From Catellatospora vulcania (lineage in GTDB: Bacteria; Actinomycetota; Actinomycetes; Mycobacteriales; Micromonosporaceae): a DNA stretch of 64,000 nucleotides. Under the pieces are notes generated by a model, which made no database searches, was not told the DNA's origin, and was given only the letters and a program-made list of their open reading frames with translations. Within the stretch, counting starts at the first letter, position 1. Each line of letters begins with the position of its first letter. The stretch is taken from assembly GCF_009720385.1 (NCBI RefSeq), contig NZ_WARX01000001.1, forward strand, positions 310,001 to 374,000, in the 5' to 3' direction. Positions 1 to 9,798 of this stretch are shown piece after piece. The position numbers were made by a program, and so were the translations under genes.

Positions 1-2
1 AG

Positions 3-986
3 GTGCTGACCAGGCTGAACGTGGCGCTGGAGGAGGCCGCCGAGCGCCGGGACACGATCGCCGAGGCGCGTACGGCCCGCGAGGCCGAACTGGCCCAGGT
101 GCGCAACGGAGCCAAGCGGCTCGGCGACGACCTGAACCGGCTCACCTCCGAGGTGCACCGCGACGAGGTCGCCCGCGCCGAGCAGCGCATGCGCATCGAG
201 CAGCTGGAGACCCGCGCCGCCGAGGAGTTCTCGCTGGACGTGGAGACCCTGCTCGGCGAGTACGGCCCCGACGTGCCGGTGCCGGTGGTCCTGCTCGGTT
301 CCACCGACTTCGCCGACCCGGAGCCCTACGACCGGGCCATCCAGGAGAAGCGCGCCGCCAAGGCCGAGCGCGACCTGGCCCTGCTCGGCAAGGTCAACCC
401 GCTGGCCCTGGAGGAGTTCGCGGCGCTGGAGGAGCGCTACAAGTTCCTCTCCGACCAGCTCGAAGACCTCAAGGCGACGCGCAAGGACCTGCTCACCGTG
501 GTCAAGGACGTCGACGACCGCATCCTGGAGGTGTTCGCGACCGCGTTCGAGGACACCGCCCGCGAGTTCCAGGTGGTCTTCCCGATCCTGTTCCCGGGTG
601 GCGAGGGCCGCCTGGTGCTGACCGACCCGGACAACATGCTCACCACCGGCGTCGAGGTCGAGGCACGCCCGCCGGGCAAGAAGATCAAGCGGCTGTCGCT
701 GCTGTCGGGTGGCGAGCGCTCGCTGACCGCGGTGGCGATGCTGTGCGCGATCTTCCGCGCCCGCCCCAGCCCCTTCTACATCATGGACGAGGTGGAGGCG
801 GCGCTCGACGACGTCAACCTCGGCCGACTGATCACCCTGTTCCAGGAGCTGCGCTCGCGCAGCCAGCTGATCATCATCACGCACCAGAAGCGCACCATGG
901 AGGTCGCCGACGCCCTGTACGGCGTGACCATGCGCAACGGTGTCACCGAGGTGATCAGCCAGCGGCTGAAGGGCGAGTCCGAATGA
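3..986 (+). CDS. smc: Chromosome partition protein SMC, C-terminal part
   Basis: The 5' end lies outside the window, so this is only the C-terminal part of SMC, the ATPase that condenses and segregates the chromosome. The visible part holds the end of the second coiled-coil arm (rich in E/R/A heptads, about residues 1-70 and 110-175). The C-terminal ABC head half follows, with the signature LSGGERS (near residue 235), Walker [14 protein letters not shown] (near 260) and the H-loop region [14 protein letters not shown]. The methionine-like GTG at its left edge is internal to the full protein and not a real start. The stop overlaps the next gene by ATGA (983-986), so the two are probably translationally coupled. 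Confidence 0.95.
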   Translation: MLTRLNVALEEAAERRDTIAEARTAREAELAQVRNGAKRLGDDLNRLTSEVHRDEVARAEQRMRIEQLETRAAEEFSLDVETLLGEYGPDVPVPVVLLGSTDFADPEPYDRAIQEKRAAKAERDLALLGKVNPLALEEFAALEERYKFLSDQLEDLKATRKDLLTVVKDVDDRILEVFATAFEDTAREFQVVFPILFPGGEGRLVLTDPDNMLTTGVEVEARPPGKKIKRLSLLSGGERSLTAVAMLCAIFRARPSPFYIMDEVEAALDDVNLGRLITLFQELRSRSQLIIITHQKRTMEVADALYGVTMRNGVTEVISQRLKGESE

Positions 987-1582
987 GGCGCAGGCCGGCC
1001 GAGGCCCTGCTGATCGACTTCGACGGGGTGCTGCGCCACTTCGACTCCTCGGTGTACGGCGACTTCGAGTCCCGGCACGGCGTCGCGCCCGCGAAGCTGC
1101 TGGAGTCCGGGCTGGAGTGGGCCCGCCAGATTCCGGCGATCACCGGTCACTGGACCCGGCAGCAGTGGCTGGACGAGATCGCCGCGCACACCGGCGCGTC
1201 CGCCGCAGCGCTGACCGAGTGGGACGCCTACCGGGGGTACGTCGACGAGACAGTGCTGGCGTTCGTACGCGAGGTGCGCGCCTCCGGCCGCAAGGTGGGC
1301 CTGGGCACCAACGCCACCGACGACCTGCACGACGACCTGGCGCTGTTCGGCCTCAAGGACGACTTCGACGCGATCGTCTCCTCGGCGGAGCTGGGCGTGC
1401 ACAAGCCGTCGAAGGAGTTCTTCAAGGCCGCCTGCCTGGCCCTGGATACCCCCGCCGACCGCTGCCTGTTCATCGACGACGTCGACCGCAACATCCGCGG
1501 CGCCCGCGTCGCGGGCCTGTCCGCCCTCCGCTGGACCAGCCCCGCCGACCTCACCTACGCCCGCGCCGCCCTCGGCCTCTGA
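983..1582 (+). CDS. HAD-superfamily hydrolase
   Basis: A 199-aa haloacid-dehalogenase-like hydrolase, probably a small-metabolite phosphatase; its substrate cannot be read from sequence. Motif I is [12 protein letters not shown] near the N-terminus, motif II is GTNATDD, motif III the lysine in HKPSKEFF, and motif [16 protein letters not shown]. The helical cap between motifs I and II (about residues 20-95) is of the subclass I type seen in epoxide-hydrolase-like or YihX-like members. The first motif-I position reads DFDGV, so the nucleophile aspartate is present. The ATG at 983 overlaps the smc stop (ATGA), which sets the start and indicates co-transcription. A long out-of-frame reading upstream inside smc is not part of the gene. 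Confidence 0.9.
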   Translation: MRRRPAEALLIDFDGVLRHFDSSVYGDFESRHGVAPAKLLESGLEWARQIPAITGHWTRQQWLDEIAAHTGASAAALTEWDAYRGYVDETVLAFVREVRASGRKVGLGTNATDDLHDDLALFGLKDDFDAIVSSAELGVHKPSKEFFKAACLALDTPADRCLFIDDVDRNIRGARVAGLSALRWTSPADLTYARAALGL

Positions 1583-1650
1583 CCCTCCCGCCGCCCTCCC
1601 GCCGCCCGCCGGCCCGCCCTCCCGCCGCCCGCCGGCGGCCCCCCCGTCGG

Positions 1651-1715
1651 CCGCAACTCTTAAAGACTTGCGGCCTTTCGGCTGCCCGTTGACCGCAACT
1701 TTTTAAGAGTTGCGG
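1651..1715. repeat. Intergenic double palindrome, family A copy 1
   Basis: Two 23-bp palindromes of the form CCGCAACT...TTGCGG (1651-1673 and 1693-1715) in tandem, separated by 19 bp. Each folds alone and the two are also inverted relative to each other, with TCTTAA facing TTAAGA. Copies occur at 41833-41898 and 53033-53097 with the same overall length (65-66 bp). It lies just after the HAD gene, so it could end transcription, but there is no U-tract. Confidence 0.8.
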
Positions 1716-1717
1716 CG

Positions 1718-1792
1718 AGGGCGGGCGGGGCGCGTGGCGCGGGGCGCGCGGCGCGGGGCGCGCGGGGCGGGGCGCGCGGGGCGGGGCGGGGT
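1718..1792. repeat. GC-only low-complexity tract in a 406-bp gene-free stretch
   Basis: The stretch 1583-1988 has no convincing gene. It contains the family A double palindrome, then this low-complexity tract built of repeated GGGGCGCGCG-like units, then about 190 bp of ordinary sequence leading to the ABC transporter ATPase. No clear -35/-10 pair is visible there; a Shine-Dalgarno GAGGGGAG at about 1974-1982 serves the gene that follows. Confidence 0.6.
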
Positions 1793-1988
1793 GTCCGGCG
1801 GGTGGGCGGGGGTGTGAAAGTTTCTCTCGGGATGTGGAATCGGTAAGGGGCGGTGACAACCGGATCTCCGGGCTGCGCGTGACTACTACCGGACCTTGAC
1901 GATCTCCAGGGCCGCCTCGCGTGCAGAGAGCGGTTTCCGGCGGGGAGCGCGGGGGTGCATGACCCGAATCGGCGAGGGGAGCGCGGCG

Positions 1989-2645
1989 ATGTCGTCGTCG
2001 CTGGAAGTGGACCGCGTGACGGTGGAGTACACCGCCGGAGCGCCGGTGCTGCGTGACGTGTCCGTGACGGCCATGGCCGGACGCATGCTCGCGGTGACCG
2101 GCCCGTCGGGAGCGGGCAAGACGACGCTGCTGCGGGCCATGGCGGGGGTGCTGCGCCCGGTCAGCGGTGCGGTGGCGGTGGACGGCCTGGCGCTGCGCGA
2201 CCGTGACGACGCCGTGTCGCGCCGGGTGGTGCTGATCCCGCAGGACAACGGCCTCGCCACCATCCTCACCGCGGGCGAGAACGTGCAGGTCGTGCTCGTG
2301 GCCAACGGGTTCACCCCGGAGGACGCCCGCCGCGCGACGGCCGAGTCGCTGGAGCACGTCGGCCTGTCCGCGCAGGCCGGGCAGCTGGTCGAGGAGCTTT
2401 CCGGCGGCCAGCAGCAGCGTACGGCGATCGCCCGCGGCCTGGCCCTGTCCGGCGCGGTGCTGCTGGCCGACGAGGTCACCAGCGAGCTCGACGCCGCCAA
2501 CCGGGCGAAGGTGCTCGACCTGCTGCGCGCCGAGGCGAACCGGGGCGCCTGCGTCGTGCTGGCCACCCACGATCTGGAGGCCGCGGCGGCCTGCGACGCC
2601 GAACTTCACCTGCTCGACGGCGCTGCCGAGCTGGTCCGGGCCTGA
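1989..2645 (+). CDS. ABC transporter ATP-binding protein (LolD/MacB-like)
   Basis: A 218-aa ATPase of the family that partners FtsX/MacB-type permeases. Walker A is GPSGAGKTT, Q-loop LIPQDNG, signature LSGGQQQRT, Walker B VLLADEVTSELD, and the switch histidine lies in VLATHDLEA. I start it at ATG 1989 because GAGGGGAG sits 7-8 nt upstream; an in-frame ATG at 1959 would add ten residues without a good ribosome site. The gene is followed after 83 bp by a 1000-aa permease and belongs to a four-gene exporter cluster (ATPase, permease, permease, ATPase). The cargo is unknown; family members export lipoproteins, peptides or drugs, or work mechanically on the cell wall. Confidence 0.9.
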   Translation: MSSSLEVDRVTVEYTAGAPVLRDVSVTAMAGRMLAVTGPSGAGKTTLLRAMAGVLRPVSGAVAVDGLALRDRDDAVSRRVVLIPQDNGLATILTAGENVQVVLVANGFTPEDARRATAESLEHVGLSAQAGQLVEELSGGQQQRTAIARGLALSGAVLLADEVTSELDAANRAKVLDLLRAEANRGACVVLATHDLEAAAACDAELHLLDGAAELVRA

Positions 2646-2728
2646 CGGCCACCCGAGCCCACCTTTCGCCGACCGTGGAAGCGCTCCCCGCGCCGTTCCG
2701 GCAGCCGGACCCCCCGAAGAGGTAACAC

Positions 2729-5700
2729 ATGCTCCGCTTGGTGCTCGGCGTGCTGGGCAGCCGCCGCAGCCAGGTAGTGACCCTGGCCGTGCTGGCTGTG
2801 CTGGCGGTCGCCGCCGGGACCGCGGCGCCGCTCTACGCTTCCGCCGCCGACCGCGCCGTGGTCGCCGCGGAGTTGCGCGCCGCCACCCCGGCCGAGCGCG
2901 CCATCACCTTCACCGCCGAGATCGCCGCGGCCAGCGGGTACACCTCGCAGCTCGACAGCCTGCGCGGCCAGGTCGCCGAGCGCACCGACGGCAGCGGGCT
3001 GACCGAGGTCGTCGCGGTGCACGCCGACGGGCGGGTGCCCGGGGTGTCGCCGGTCGACGCGCCGCTGTCGATGCGGGCCGACGTGTGCGAGCACCTGGTG
3101 CTCACCGCCGGGACCTGCCCGGCCGCCGCGGGCGAGGTGGCGATCAGCGAACCCACCGCGCAGCGGCTCGGCCTGAGCACCGGCGGCGAGTTCGTCTACG
3201 AGGCCCACCGGGCTCCGGAGAAGGTGACGCTGCGTGTGGTCGCCGTGTACGACCCGACGGGCCCGCTGTCCACGGGCGACCCGTACTGGGCCGGGCGGGC
3301 CGACTTCACGCCGCGGCCGCAGCGGGCGGGCAACCCGCTGTTCGTGGCCGCGCCGACGGTGGCGGCCCTGAACGCGAGCACGCTGGTCGCGACCGTGGAC
3401 ATGATCGCCGGGGACGAGACCTTCACGGCCGGAAACCTCGACGGGCTGACCGAGGTGGTCAAGCCCGGCCTGGGACTGGTCGGCGTACGGATCGACAACG
3501 GGCTGCCGCGGCTGCTGCAGCGCATCGAGGACACCCGCGAGGTGCTGAGCCTCGCCGCGCCGCTCGGCGCGGTGCAGCTGCTCGTCGTGTGCTGGTTCGT
3601 GCTGCTGATGGCGATCGGCTACACGGCGTCGGAGCGGCGCAGCGAGCTGGCGCTGGGCCTGCTGCGCGGGGTGCCGCCCCGGCACCGGGCGCTGCTGGCG
3701 CTGGGCCCGACCGCGCTCGTGCTGCTGGTCGCCGCGCCGTTCGGGGTGCTGCTGGGCTGGCTGCTGGTGCGCCTGCTGACCTGGGCGACGTTCGCGCGGG
3801 CACAGGACGTCGTGCTCGACCGCGGAGCGCTGCTGGCGGCCGGCGGCACGCTGCTCGTCGTCATGATCAGCGCGGCGATCGCCGAACGCCGGGTGTTCTC
3901 CGGCTCGCTCATGGAAGGGCTGCGGCAGGTGCCGACCCGGCGACGGCGACGGGTCGGGCTGGTCGAGCTGGCGGTGGCGGTGGTCGCGCTAGCCGCGATC
4001 GGGCAGTCGTACGCCTCCGACAGCCAGGAGGGCGGGCTGCCGCTGCTCGCGCCGCTGCTGCTGGCGATCGTGGTCGGGCTGCTCACCGCCCGGGTGGTGC
4101 GCTCCGCGGCGACCCGGTTCGGCGCGTCCCGCCTGCACCGCGGCAAGCTCGCGCACGGGCTCGCCGCGCTCCAGGTGGCCCGCCGTCCGGGCGCGGACCG
4201 CCTGGTCGCGCTGACCGTCGTGGCGGTGGCGCTGGTCGGGTACACGGTGAGCGCCTGGGACGTGGCCGCGGGCGCGGCGCAGGAACGGGCCGAGCTGGCG
4301 CTGGGCGCGCCGCGGGCGCTGACCGTGTACGCGCAGTCGCGTACCGCGCTGCTGACGGCGGTCGCCAAGGCCGACCCGGCGGGGGCCTGGGCGATGGCGG
4401 TGACCCGCCAGGACGACCCGGACATGACGCTGCTGGGGGTGGACAGCACGCGGCTGGCCGCCGTCGCGCTGTGGCCCGACGACGCGACCGTGTCCGCGGC
4501 CGACACGGCACGGCTCCTGCGCGCCCCCGCGGGCGACCCGGTGATCGTGGCCGGTGCCGCCCTGGAGTTCGAGGTGAGCACCACCGCGGACTTCGGCGGC
4601 CCCATGCGGCTTACCGCCGCCCTGGTCGGGCCGGACGGGGCGCCGGTCACCGGCGTGGTCGAGATCGTGCGGTCGGCAGAACACGCGCTGTACCGGCTGG
4701 ATCTGCCGGCGTGTGCGGTAGCCCCCGGATGCCGGCTGTTCTGGCTGAGCTTCCCCTCCTCGCCCGACGGTTTCGGGCTGCACCGCCTGCGCCAGCTCGG
4801 CCCGGACCGCACCCTGCTGGAAGGCCGGGCCATCGGCGCGGCGTCGCGGTGGCGGCCAGAGCTGGGCGCCGAGCGCGAGGTCACGGTGCTCAGCTCCGAC
4901 GACGCGGTGGGCCTGCGCTACGTGCCCAGCGACCCGCGCCAGATCAGCACCGACATCAGGCTGTACGTCTCCGACGCGCCCGTGCCGCTGCCGGTGGTCG
5001 CGGCCGGGCCGCCGTGGCTGGCGCACACCGGCGAGCTGTCCGAGATCGAGCCACTGCAGGCGCTGCCGCGGCCGGTGGACCTGCGCTGGTTGTCGCCGGT
5101 GCTGCCGGGTGCGGGCGACGCCGGGGCGCTGTTCGACCTGCAGACCGCCGACCGGCTCAGCGGCAGCCGGGACAACGCGATCCAGTTGCAGGTGTGGCTC
5201 AACGAGAACGCCCCCGCCGACGCCGTGGCCCGGCTGCGCGCGGCGGGCCTGGTGCCGGTACGCGACGAGGTCGTGGCCGAGCGCGTCGACCGCTACCGCG
5301 AGCAGGGGGCCGGGCTGGCGCTGCGGCTGCACCTGGCCGCGGCGGTGCTCAGCGTGCTGCTGGTGGCGCTGGCCGTGCTCGTGCTCGCGGCGACGGACCG
5401 CCGTAACCGGTCGGCCGAGCTGGCTGCCCTGCGTACGCAGGGACTGCCCGCCGGTGCGGCCGCCCGTGCGGGCCGCCTGGGCAACCTCGCCATGATCGCG
5501 ATCGCCGCGCCGGTGGGCGCGCTGACCGCCGCCGTGGCCTGGGCCGTCAGCGGCCCGGCCCGGCAGATGCTCACCGCCAGCGGAGGACTCGCACCGCCGG
5601 CACCGGGCTTGGCGGTGGTCGGAGCAGCGGTCGTCGCGGCCACCGCGGTGCTGCTGGCAGCGGCGCTGACGGCCGGACGCTCGCTGGCGCGGGCCACCGG

Positions 5701-5731
5701 CCGCCCCGGCAACCAGGAGGGACAGCGATGA
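2729..5731 (+). CDS. Large FtsX-type ABC transporter permease, first of pair
   Basis: A 1000-aa membrane protein. An N-terminal transmembrane helix (about residues 12-35) is followed by a ~230-residue extracellular domain. A first FtsX block comes next, with the characteristic ERRSELALGLLRGVPPRHR loop after a helix around residues 275-298, then several helices to about 470. A second extracellular domain runs from about 530 to 850, and a terminal FtsX block carries the loop TDRRNRSAELAALRTQG. This double-FtsX layout is seen in large actinobacterial ABC exporters. It overlaps the next permease by ATGA (5728-5731), so the two are probably made in equal amounts and form a heterodimer. Function beyond an exporter or mechanotransmission role is not readable. 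Confidence 0.88.
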   Translation: MLRLVLGVLGSRRSQVVTLAVLAVLAVAAGTAAPLYASAADRAVVAAELRAATPAERAITFTAEIAAASGYTSQLDSLRGQVAERTDGSGLTEVVAVHADGRVPGVSPVDAPLSMRADVCEHLVLTAGTCPAAAGEVAISEPTAQRLGLSTGGEFVYEAHRAPEKVTLRVVAVYDPTGPLSTGDPYWAGRADFTPRPQRAGNPLFVAAPTVAALNASTLVATVDMIAGDETFTAGNLDGLTEVVKPGLGLVGVRIDNGLPRLLQRIEDTREVLSLAAPLGAVQLLVVCWFVLLMAIGYTASERRSELALGLLRGVPPRHRALLALGPTALVLLVAAPFGVLLGWLLVRLLTWATFARAQDVVLDRGALLAAGGTLLVVMISAAIAERRVFSGSLMEGLRQVPTRRRRRVGLVELAVAVVALAAIGQSYASDSQEGGLPLLAPLLLAIVVGLLTARVVRSAATRFGASRLHRGKLAHGLAALQVARRPGADRLVALTVVAVALVGYTVSAWDVAAGAAQERAELALGAPRALTVYAQSRTALLTAVAKADPAGAWAMAVTRQDDPDMTLLGVDSTRLAAVALWPDDATVSAADTARLLRAPAGDPVIVAGAALEFEVSTTADFGGPMRLTAALVGPDGAPVTGVVEIVRSAEHALYRLDLPACAVAPGCRLFWLSFPSSPDGFGLHRLRQLGPDRTLLEGRAIGAASRWRPELGAEREVTVLSSDDAVGLRYVPSDPRQISTDIRLYVSDAPVPLPVVAAGPPWLAHTGELSEIEPLQALPRPVDLRWLSPVLPGAGDAGALFDLQTADRLSGSRDNAIQLQVWLNENAPADAVARLRAAGLVPVRDEVVAERVDRYREQGAGLALRLHLAAAVLSVLLVALAVLVLAATDRRNRSAELAALRTQGLPAGAAARAGRLGNLAMIAIAAPVGALTAAVAWAVSGPARQMLTASGGLAPPAPGLAVVGAAVVAATAVLLAAALTAGRSLARATGRPGNQEGQR

Positions 5732-8697
5732 CGGCGCTGCTGTGGGCGATGGTGCGGGCCCGGCGCGGGCTGGCCGTCATCACCCTGCTGCTGACGGCAC
5801 TGGCTGCGGCCGCCGCCGCGGCGGGACCGCTCTACCAGGACGCGGCCGCGGTGTCGCTGCGCGGCGTTGAGGTCGCCGCGGCGACCGTCGGCGAACGGGT
5901 GGTCACCGCGCAGACTGCGGACGACCCGCGCGGGAGCGGAGAGCAGCCGCTGCGCCCGTACGTGCCGGGCATGCTCACCCTGAGCGGTACCTCGGCGCAG
6001 GTCGTCGTCACCGGCGAGCAGGGCGAGGTGGGTGAGCAGGGCATGTTCCTGGCCACCCGGACCGGGATCTGCGAGCACCTGACGATCGTCCAGGGGCGCT
6101 GCGCCACCGGCGAGCGCGAGGTCGTGCTGCGGGTGGACGCCGGTCGTGAACTCAACGCGCCGCCCGGCCGGGACCTGGAGTTCCGTGCGCCGCCGACCGG
6201 TTCGCGCGACGAGGAGGAGCCACCTCCGGTGCGTCTGACCGTCGTCGGCTACTACTCGCCGGTCCGGCTCGACGACCCGTACTGGGGCGATCGCGAGATC
6301 CTCACCGGCCTGAACCAGCCCGCCGCGTTCGCCACCGAGCGCACCGTGGCGGCCGTCGGCGGCAGCCGGATGCGCATGGTGGACCTCCTGGTCACGCCCG
6401 CGGCGTTCGAGGACCTGGACCGGCTGCGTGACGACCTGGGCGACGCCGAGGCGGAACTGGACGCCGGCGGCTTCGGCACCGACAGCGAGCTGAGCAAGCT
6501 CATCGGCCGGATCGGCGCCGGCGAGGCGCAGCTCGCGTCGAGCCTGCTGCTGGCGGCCGTGCCGCTGGTGATGCTGTGCTGGCTGGTCCTGTTCATCGCG
6601 GTGGCCGGCGGAGTCGAGCAGCGGCGCGGCGAGCTGGGCCTGACCGCGCTGCGCGGCGTGCCCGCCCGCACCCGGTGGTGGCTGGCCACCGCCGAGACGT
6701 CCGTCCCGGTGCTGGTCGCGGTGATCCCCGGCTACCTGCTCGGGTACGCGGCGACCGCGCTGCTGGCGGCCGTCGCGCTACCGGGCTCACCGCCGGTGTA
6801 CCTGAACCCGGCGTCGGCGCTGTACACCGCCATAGCCGTGCTCGGCGCGCTGCTGGCCGGGCTGCTCGCGCAGGTGCGGGCGCTCACCACGCCGGTGCTG
6901 GGCCTGCTGCGCCGGGCCCGGGTACGCCGCCGCGGCGGCCTCGTCGGCGGCGTCGAGGCGATGGTCGGCGCGCTCGCGCTGGTCGCCGGCTACCAGGTCG
7001 CGGCGGGCGGGGACGCCGGCTCGGGCGGCATCGGGCTGCTCGCGCCGCTGTGCATCGCGCTGGGCCTCGGTCTGGTCGCCGCTCGCGCGATCGGTGTGCC
7101 GGCGGAGCGGCTGGGCCGCCGGGCGCTGCGCCGCGGACGGCTGCGGACCGGCCTGGCGGCGCTGACGCTGGCCCGGGGCGGCGGCACGCACTGGGTCGTG
7201 GTGCTGCTGACCGTCGTGTTCGGCCTGCTGGGCTTCGCGCTGTCGGCCCGCGACGTGGCAGCCCAGGCCTGGCACGAACGGGCCGAGGTGCAGGTCGGCG
7301 CGGCCCGGGTGCTGCGGGTCGAGTCGCTGCCCGCGGCCAGCCTGCTGCACGCGGTGCGCACCGCTGACCCGGACGGCCGGTACGCGATGGCGGCCATGCG
7401 GGTGAACGTGAACACCGAGACGAAGCTGCTGGCCGTGGACAGCTCCCGGTTCGCGGCGGTGGCGCTGTGGCCGGACGCGTACGGCGCCACAACACCGGCC
7501 GAGGTGGCCCGGCAACTGCGGCCCACCGAGGTCACCCCGCTGGCGCTGACCGCGGCCGAGGTCGAGATCACCGTCACCCTGGACCGGATCGAGCCGGGCG
7601 CCAACGCGGGTCTCACCCTGCGCCTGGTGGGCGTCGGGGGCGCCCAGTCGACGGTCCGGGTGGACAAGCTGCGAGCCGGCACGCACGCGTACCGGGTCGC
7701 CACACCCGCCTGCGCGGCCGGTCCGTGCCAGGTCCGGCAGCTGTCGGTGGACCTGTTCACCCAGAAGCGCTACCTGATCGACCTGACCATCGGCGACCTG
7801 CGCGACGGCACCGGCAAGACCGTGCTGGCCGCTGCCGACCTCGCCGGACATCACTGGCGGCTGCCGCAGACCAGCGCCGCCCGCCCGGTGCCGCAGATGG
7901 GCCCCGCCCCCGGTGGCCTGCGGGTATGGGTGGACAGCGTGCTCACGCCCGACATGCGCGCCGCCGCCGACCCGGCACCCGATCCGCTGCCCCTGGTCGC
8001 TGCCGGCGACCTGCCGCCCGAGCTGCTCGGGGCGGGCGGCACGGTGCGGGTCCCGATCACGCGGGCGGGCACCCTGCCGCTGGTGCCCCGGCACGGGGCG
8101 CAGGGCGCGCTGGTCGATTTGCAGTACGCCGACCTGCGGGTCGGTGGCGAATCGGACGCCCAGGAGGCCGAGGTGTGGCTGTCCGCCGACGCGCCCGCCG
8201 ACCTGGTCTTTCGACTGGAGGCCAACGGGCTGAAGGTGCTCGGCGAGCGCGACGCGGCCGGGCAGCTGCACCTCTACGAGGAGCAGGCCCCCGCGCTGGC
8301 GATGCTGTTCCTGGCCGCGGCCGCGCTCGTCGGCGTGCTCTTCGCCGCGGGCGGCCTGCTGGTCACCGCGGTGCTCGAACGCGGCCGCGGCGACGGCGGG
8401 CTGGCCGTCCTGCGCGGGCAGGGCGTGAGCGAACGGGTGCTGCGCGGTGCGGACCTGGGCGGCCGGTTCGCCCTGGTGCTCGCGGGCACCGTGATCGGCC
8501 TGCTGGCCGCGGTGCTGTCGTGGGCGCTGGCCCGCGGCGTGCTGCCGGTGTTCGGCGACGGAGGCACCGCCGTGCCGCCGCCCGACCTGCCCGGTCCGCT
8601 GGTCACCGCCCCGATCGCGGCGGCCCTGCTGGTGCTGTTGACAACCTGCCTGCTGGCCACGAGGGTGGCGCGCGGGAGCGAGGGAGTGACGTCGTGA
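5728..8697 (+). CDS. Large FtsX-type ABC transporter permease, second of pair
   Basis: A 989-aa paralogue of the preceding permease with the same plan: an N-terminal helix (about 10-32), an extracellular domain, an FtsX block with EQRRGELGLTALRGVPARTR, a second extracellular domain, and a terminal helix set with ERGRGDGGLAVLRGQGVSERV. Short peptides are shared with its neighbour (for example VAAQAWHERAEVQVGAARVL against VAAGAAQERAELALGAPRAL), which supports an old tandem duplication. The ATG overlaps the upstream stop, and the stop overlaps the following GTG (8694-8697). It most likely forms a heterodimeric channel with its neighbour, powered by the flanking ATPases. Confidence 0.88.
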   Translation: MTALLWAMVRARRGLAVITLLLTALAAAAAAAGPLYQDAAAVSLRGVEVAAATVGERVVTAQTADDPRGSGEQPLRPYVPGMLTLSGTSAQVVVTGEQGEVGEQGMFLATRTGICEHLTIVQGRCATGEREVVLRVDAGRELNAPPGRDLEFRAPPTGSRDEEEPPPVRLTVVGYYSPVRLDDPYWGDREILTGLNQPAAFATERTVAAVGGSRMRMVDLLVTPAAFEDLDRLRDDLGDAEAELDAGGFGTDSELSKLIGRIGAGEAQLASSLLLAAVPLVMLCWLVLFIAVAGGVEQRRGELGLTALRGVPARTRWWLATAETSVPVLVAVIPGYLLGYAATALLAAVALPGSPPVYLNPASALYTAIAVLGALLAGLLAQVRALTTPVLGLLRRARVRRRGGLVGGVEAMVGALALVAGYQVAAGGDAGSGGIGLLAPLCIALGLGLVAARAIGVPAERLGRRALRRGRLRTGLAALTLARGGGTHWVVVLLTVVFGLLGFALSARDVAAQAWHERAEVQVGAARVLRVESLPAASLLHAVRTADPDGRYAMAAMRVNVNTETKLLAVDSSRFAAVALWPDAYGATTPAEVARQLRPTEVTPLALTAAEVEITVTLDRIEPGANAGLTLRLVGVGGAQSTVRVDKLRAGTHAYRVATPACAAGPCQVRQLSVDLFTQKRYLIDLTIGDLRDGTGKTVLAAADLAGHHWRLPQTSAARPVPQMGPAPGGLRVWVDSVLTPDMRAAADPAPDPLPLVAAGDLPPELLGAGGTVRVPITRAGTLPLVPRHGAQGALVDLQYADLRVGGESDAQEAEVWLSADAPADLVFRLEANGLKVLGERDAAGQLHLYEEQAPALAMLFLAAAALVGVLFAAGGLLVTAVLERGRGDGGLAVLRGQGVSERVLRGADLGGRFALVLAGTVIGLLAAVLSWALARGVLPVFGDGGTAVPPPDLPGPLVTAPIAAALLVLLTTCLLATRVARGSEGVTS

Positions 8698-9572
8698 AGA
8701 ACTCCAGCCTGACCGGCCTGGCCGTGGTGTGCCGCCGGGTGGTGCACATCTACCGCGCCGAGGGCGGCGACGTGGTCGCGCTGGCCGGTGTCGACCTGGA
8801 CATCGCGCCGGGGGAGCGGGTGGCCCTGGTCGGGCCGTCCGGCTCCGGCAAGTCGACGCTGATCGCCCTGCTGGCCGGGCTGATGCGGCCCAGCGCCGGG
8901 CGGGTGCAGATCGGCCTGGTCGACATCGGGCGGATCAGCGAGGCCGAACTGGCCCGGCTGCGCGGCACCGACCTCGGCGTGGTGCTGCAGGGCGCCCGGC
9001 GCAACCTGCTGCCGTACGCCACCGTGCTCAGCAACGTATGGCTGGCGCAGCGGCGCGCGGCGCACGTGCGCCCGGCCGACCTGGAGCCGCCGGAGCGCAT
9101 CCTGTCGCTGCTGGGGCTGACCGGGCTCGGCCACCGCAAGGTGCAGGACCTGCCGCCCGGCGCGGCGCAGCGGGCCGCGATCGCGGTCGGGATGGCCGCC
9201 TCGCCGGGGCTGCTGCTGGTCGACGAGCCGACGAGCCAGCTCGACCGGACCGCCCGCGACGAGGTGCTGGCGGCGCTGGAGGCGGTCAACACCGAGCGCG
9301 GCACCACCATCGTCGCCGTCACGCACGACCCGGATGTGGGCGCACGGCTGGGCCGGGCGGTGACCATCCGCGACGGCCGGGTCGGCTCCGAGGGCCGCGA
9401 CGGCCGCGAGTTCGCGGTCATCGCCGGGGACGGCACCGTGCAGCTGCCGCCGGACGTGCTGGACGTGCTGCCGCCGGGCACGCTGCTGTCCGTCGAGCAC
9501 GCCAACGGCAAGGTCACCCTGGTCACCGACGACCACTCGGTGACCGTCCCGGTCGACTCCGAGCGCGTCTGA
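8694..9572 (+). CDS. ABC transporter ATP-binding protein with C-terminal extension
   Basis: A 292-aa ATPase closing the exporter cluster. Walker A is GPSGSGKST, Walker B LLLVDEPTSQLD and the H-loop VAVTHDPDV. The signature stretch reads DLPPGAAQRAAIAVGM where LSGGQ is expected, so the canonical C-loop is degenerate. This suggests an asymmetric ATPase pair in which the first gene (LSGGQ intact) supplies the working signature. About 60 residues after the ATPase fold (from about 235) form a small acidic extension ending DDHSVTVPVDSERV, of unknown role. The GTG start at 8694 overlaps the permease stop as GTGA. Confidence 0.88.
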   Translation: MKNSSLTGLAVVCRRVVHIYRAEGGDVVALAGVDLDIAPGERVALVGPSGSGKSTLIALLAGLMRPSAGRVQIGLVDIGRISEAELARLRGTDLGVVLQGARRNLLPYATVLSNVWLAQRRAAHVRPADLEPPERILSLLGLTGLGHRKVQDLPPGAAQRAAIAVGMAASPGLLLVDEPTSQLDRTARDEVLAALEAVNTERGTTIVAVTHDPDVGARLGRAVTIRDGRVGSEGRDGREFAVIAGDGTVQLPPDVLDVLPPGTLLSVEHANGKVTLVTDDHSVTVPVDSERV

Positions 9573-9661
9573 TCCTGGGCCGGGCCCTGTGGCCGGGCCA
9601 CGCCCGCCGTCCCGACCCGCCCGGGTTATGCCACTGCCGCCCACCAGCCCGTCTGTTGATC

Positions 9662-9719
9662 GACGTTGGCCTATCACATCGAGTTCGACTCGAAATAATC
9701 GATGTAATAGGCCAGCGTC
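9662..9719. repeat. Long-arm intergenic hairpin, family C copy 1
   Basis: Inverted repeat with 21-bp arms (9662-9682 and 9699-9719), two mismatches and a 16-nt loop. The outer arm GACGTTGGCCTAT is shared with a second copy at 50406-50464, while the inner arm differs (CACATCGA here, CTGGATGA there) yet still pairs. It lies between the convergent ABC ATPase and PhoD-like genes, so it could act as a bidirectional terminator. It lacks a T-run, and its AT-rich loop stands out from the surroundings. Confidence 0.85.
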
Positions 9720-9798
9720 AATGGAAAACGGGGTGGGCGCGCCCGGGGCCAGTCGGGCGGGTGTCGTCATTCCGACACGGGGCCGGCTGGCGGGGCGG

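Noticed and set aside
1718..1792. GC-rich low-complexity run as a possible functional element.
   Set aside because: Composition and simple-unit repetition explain it; no symmetry or motif beyond that.
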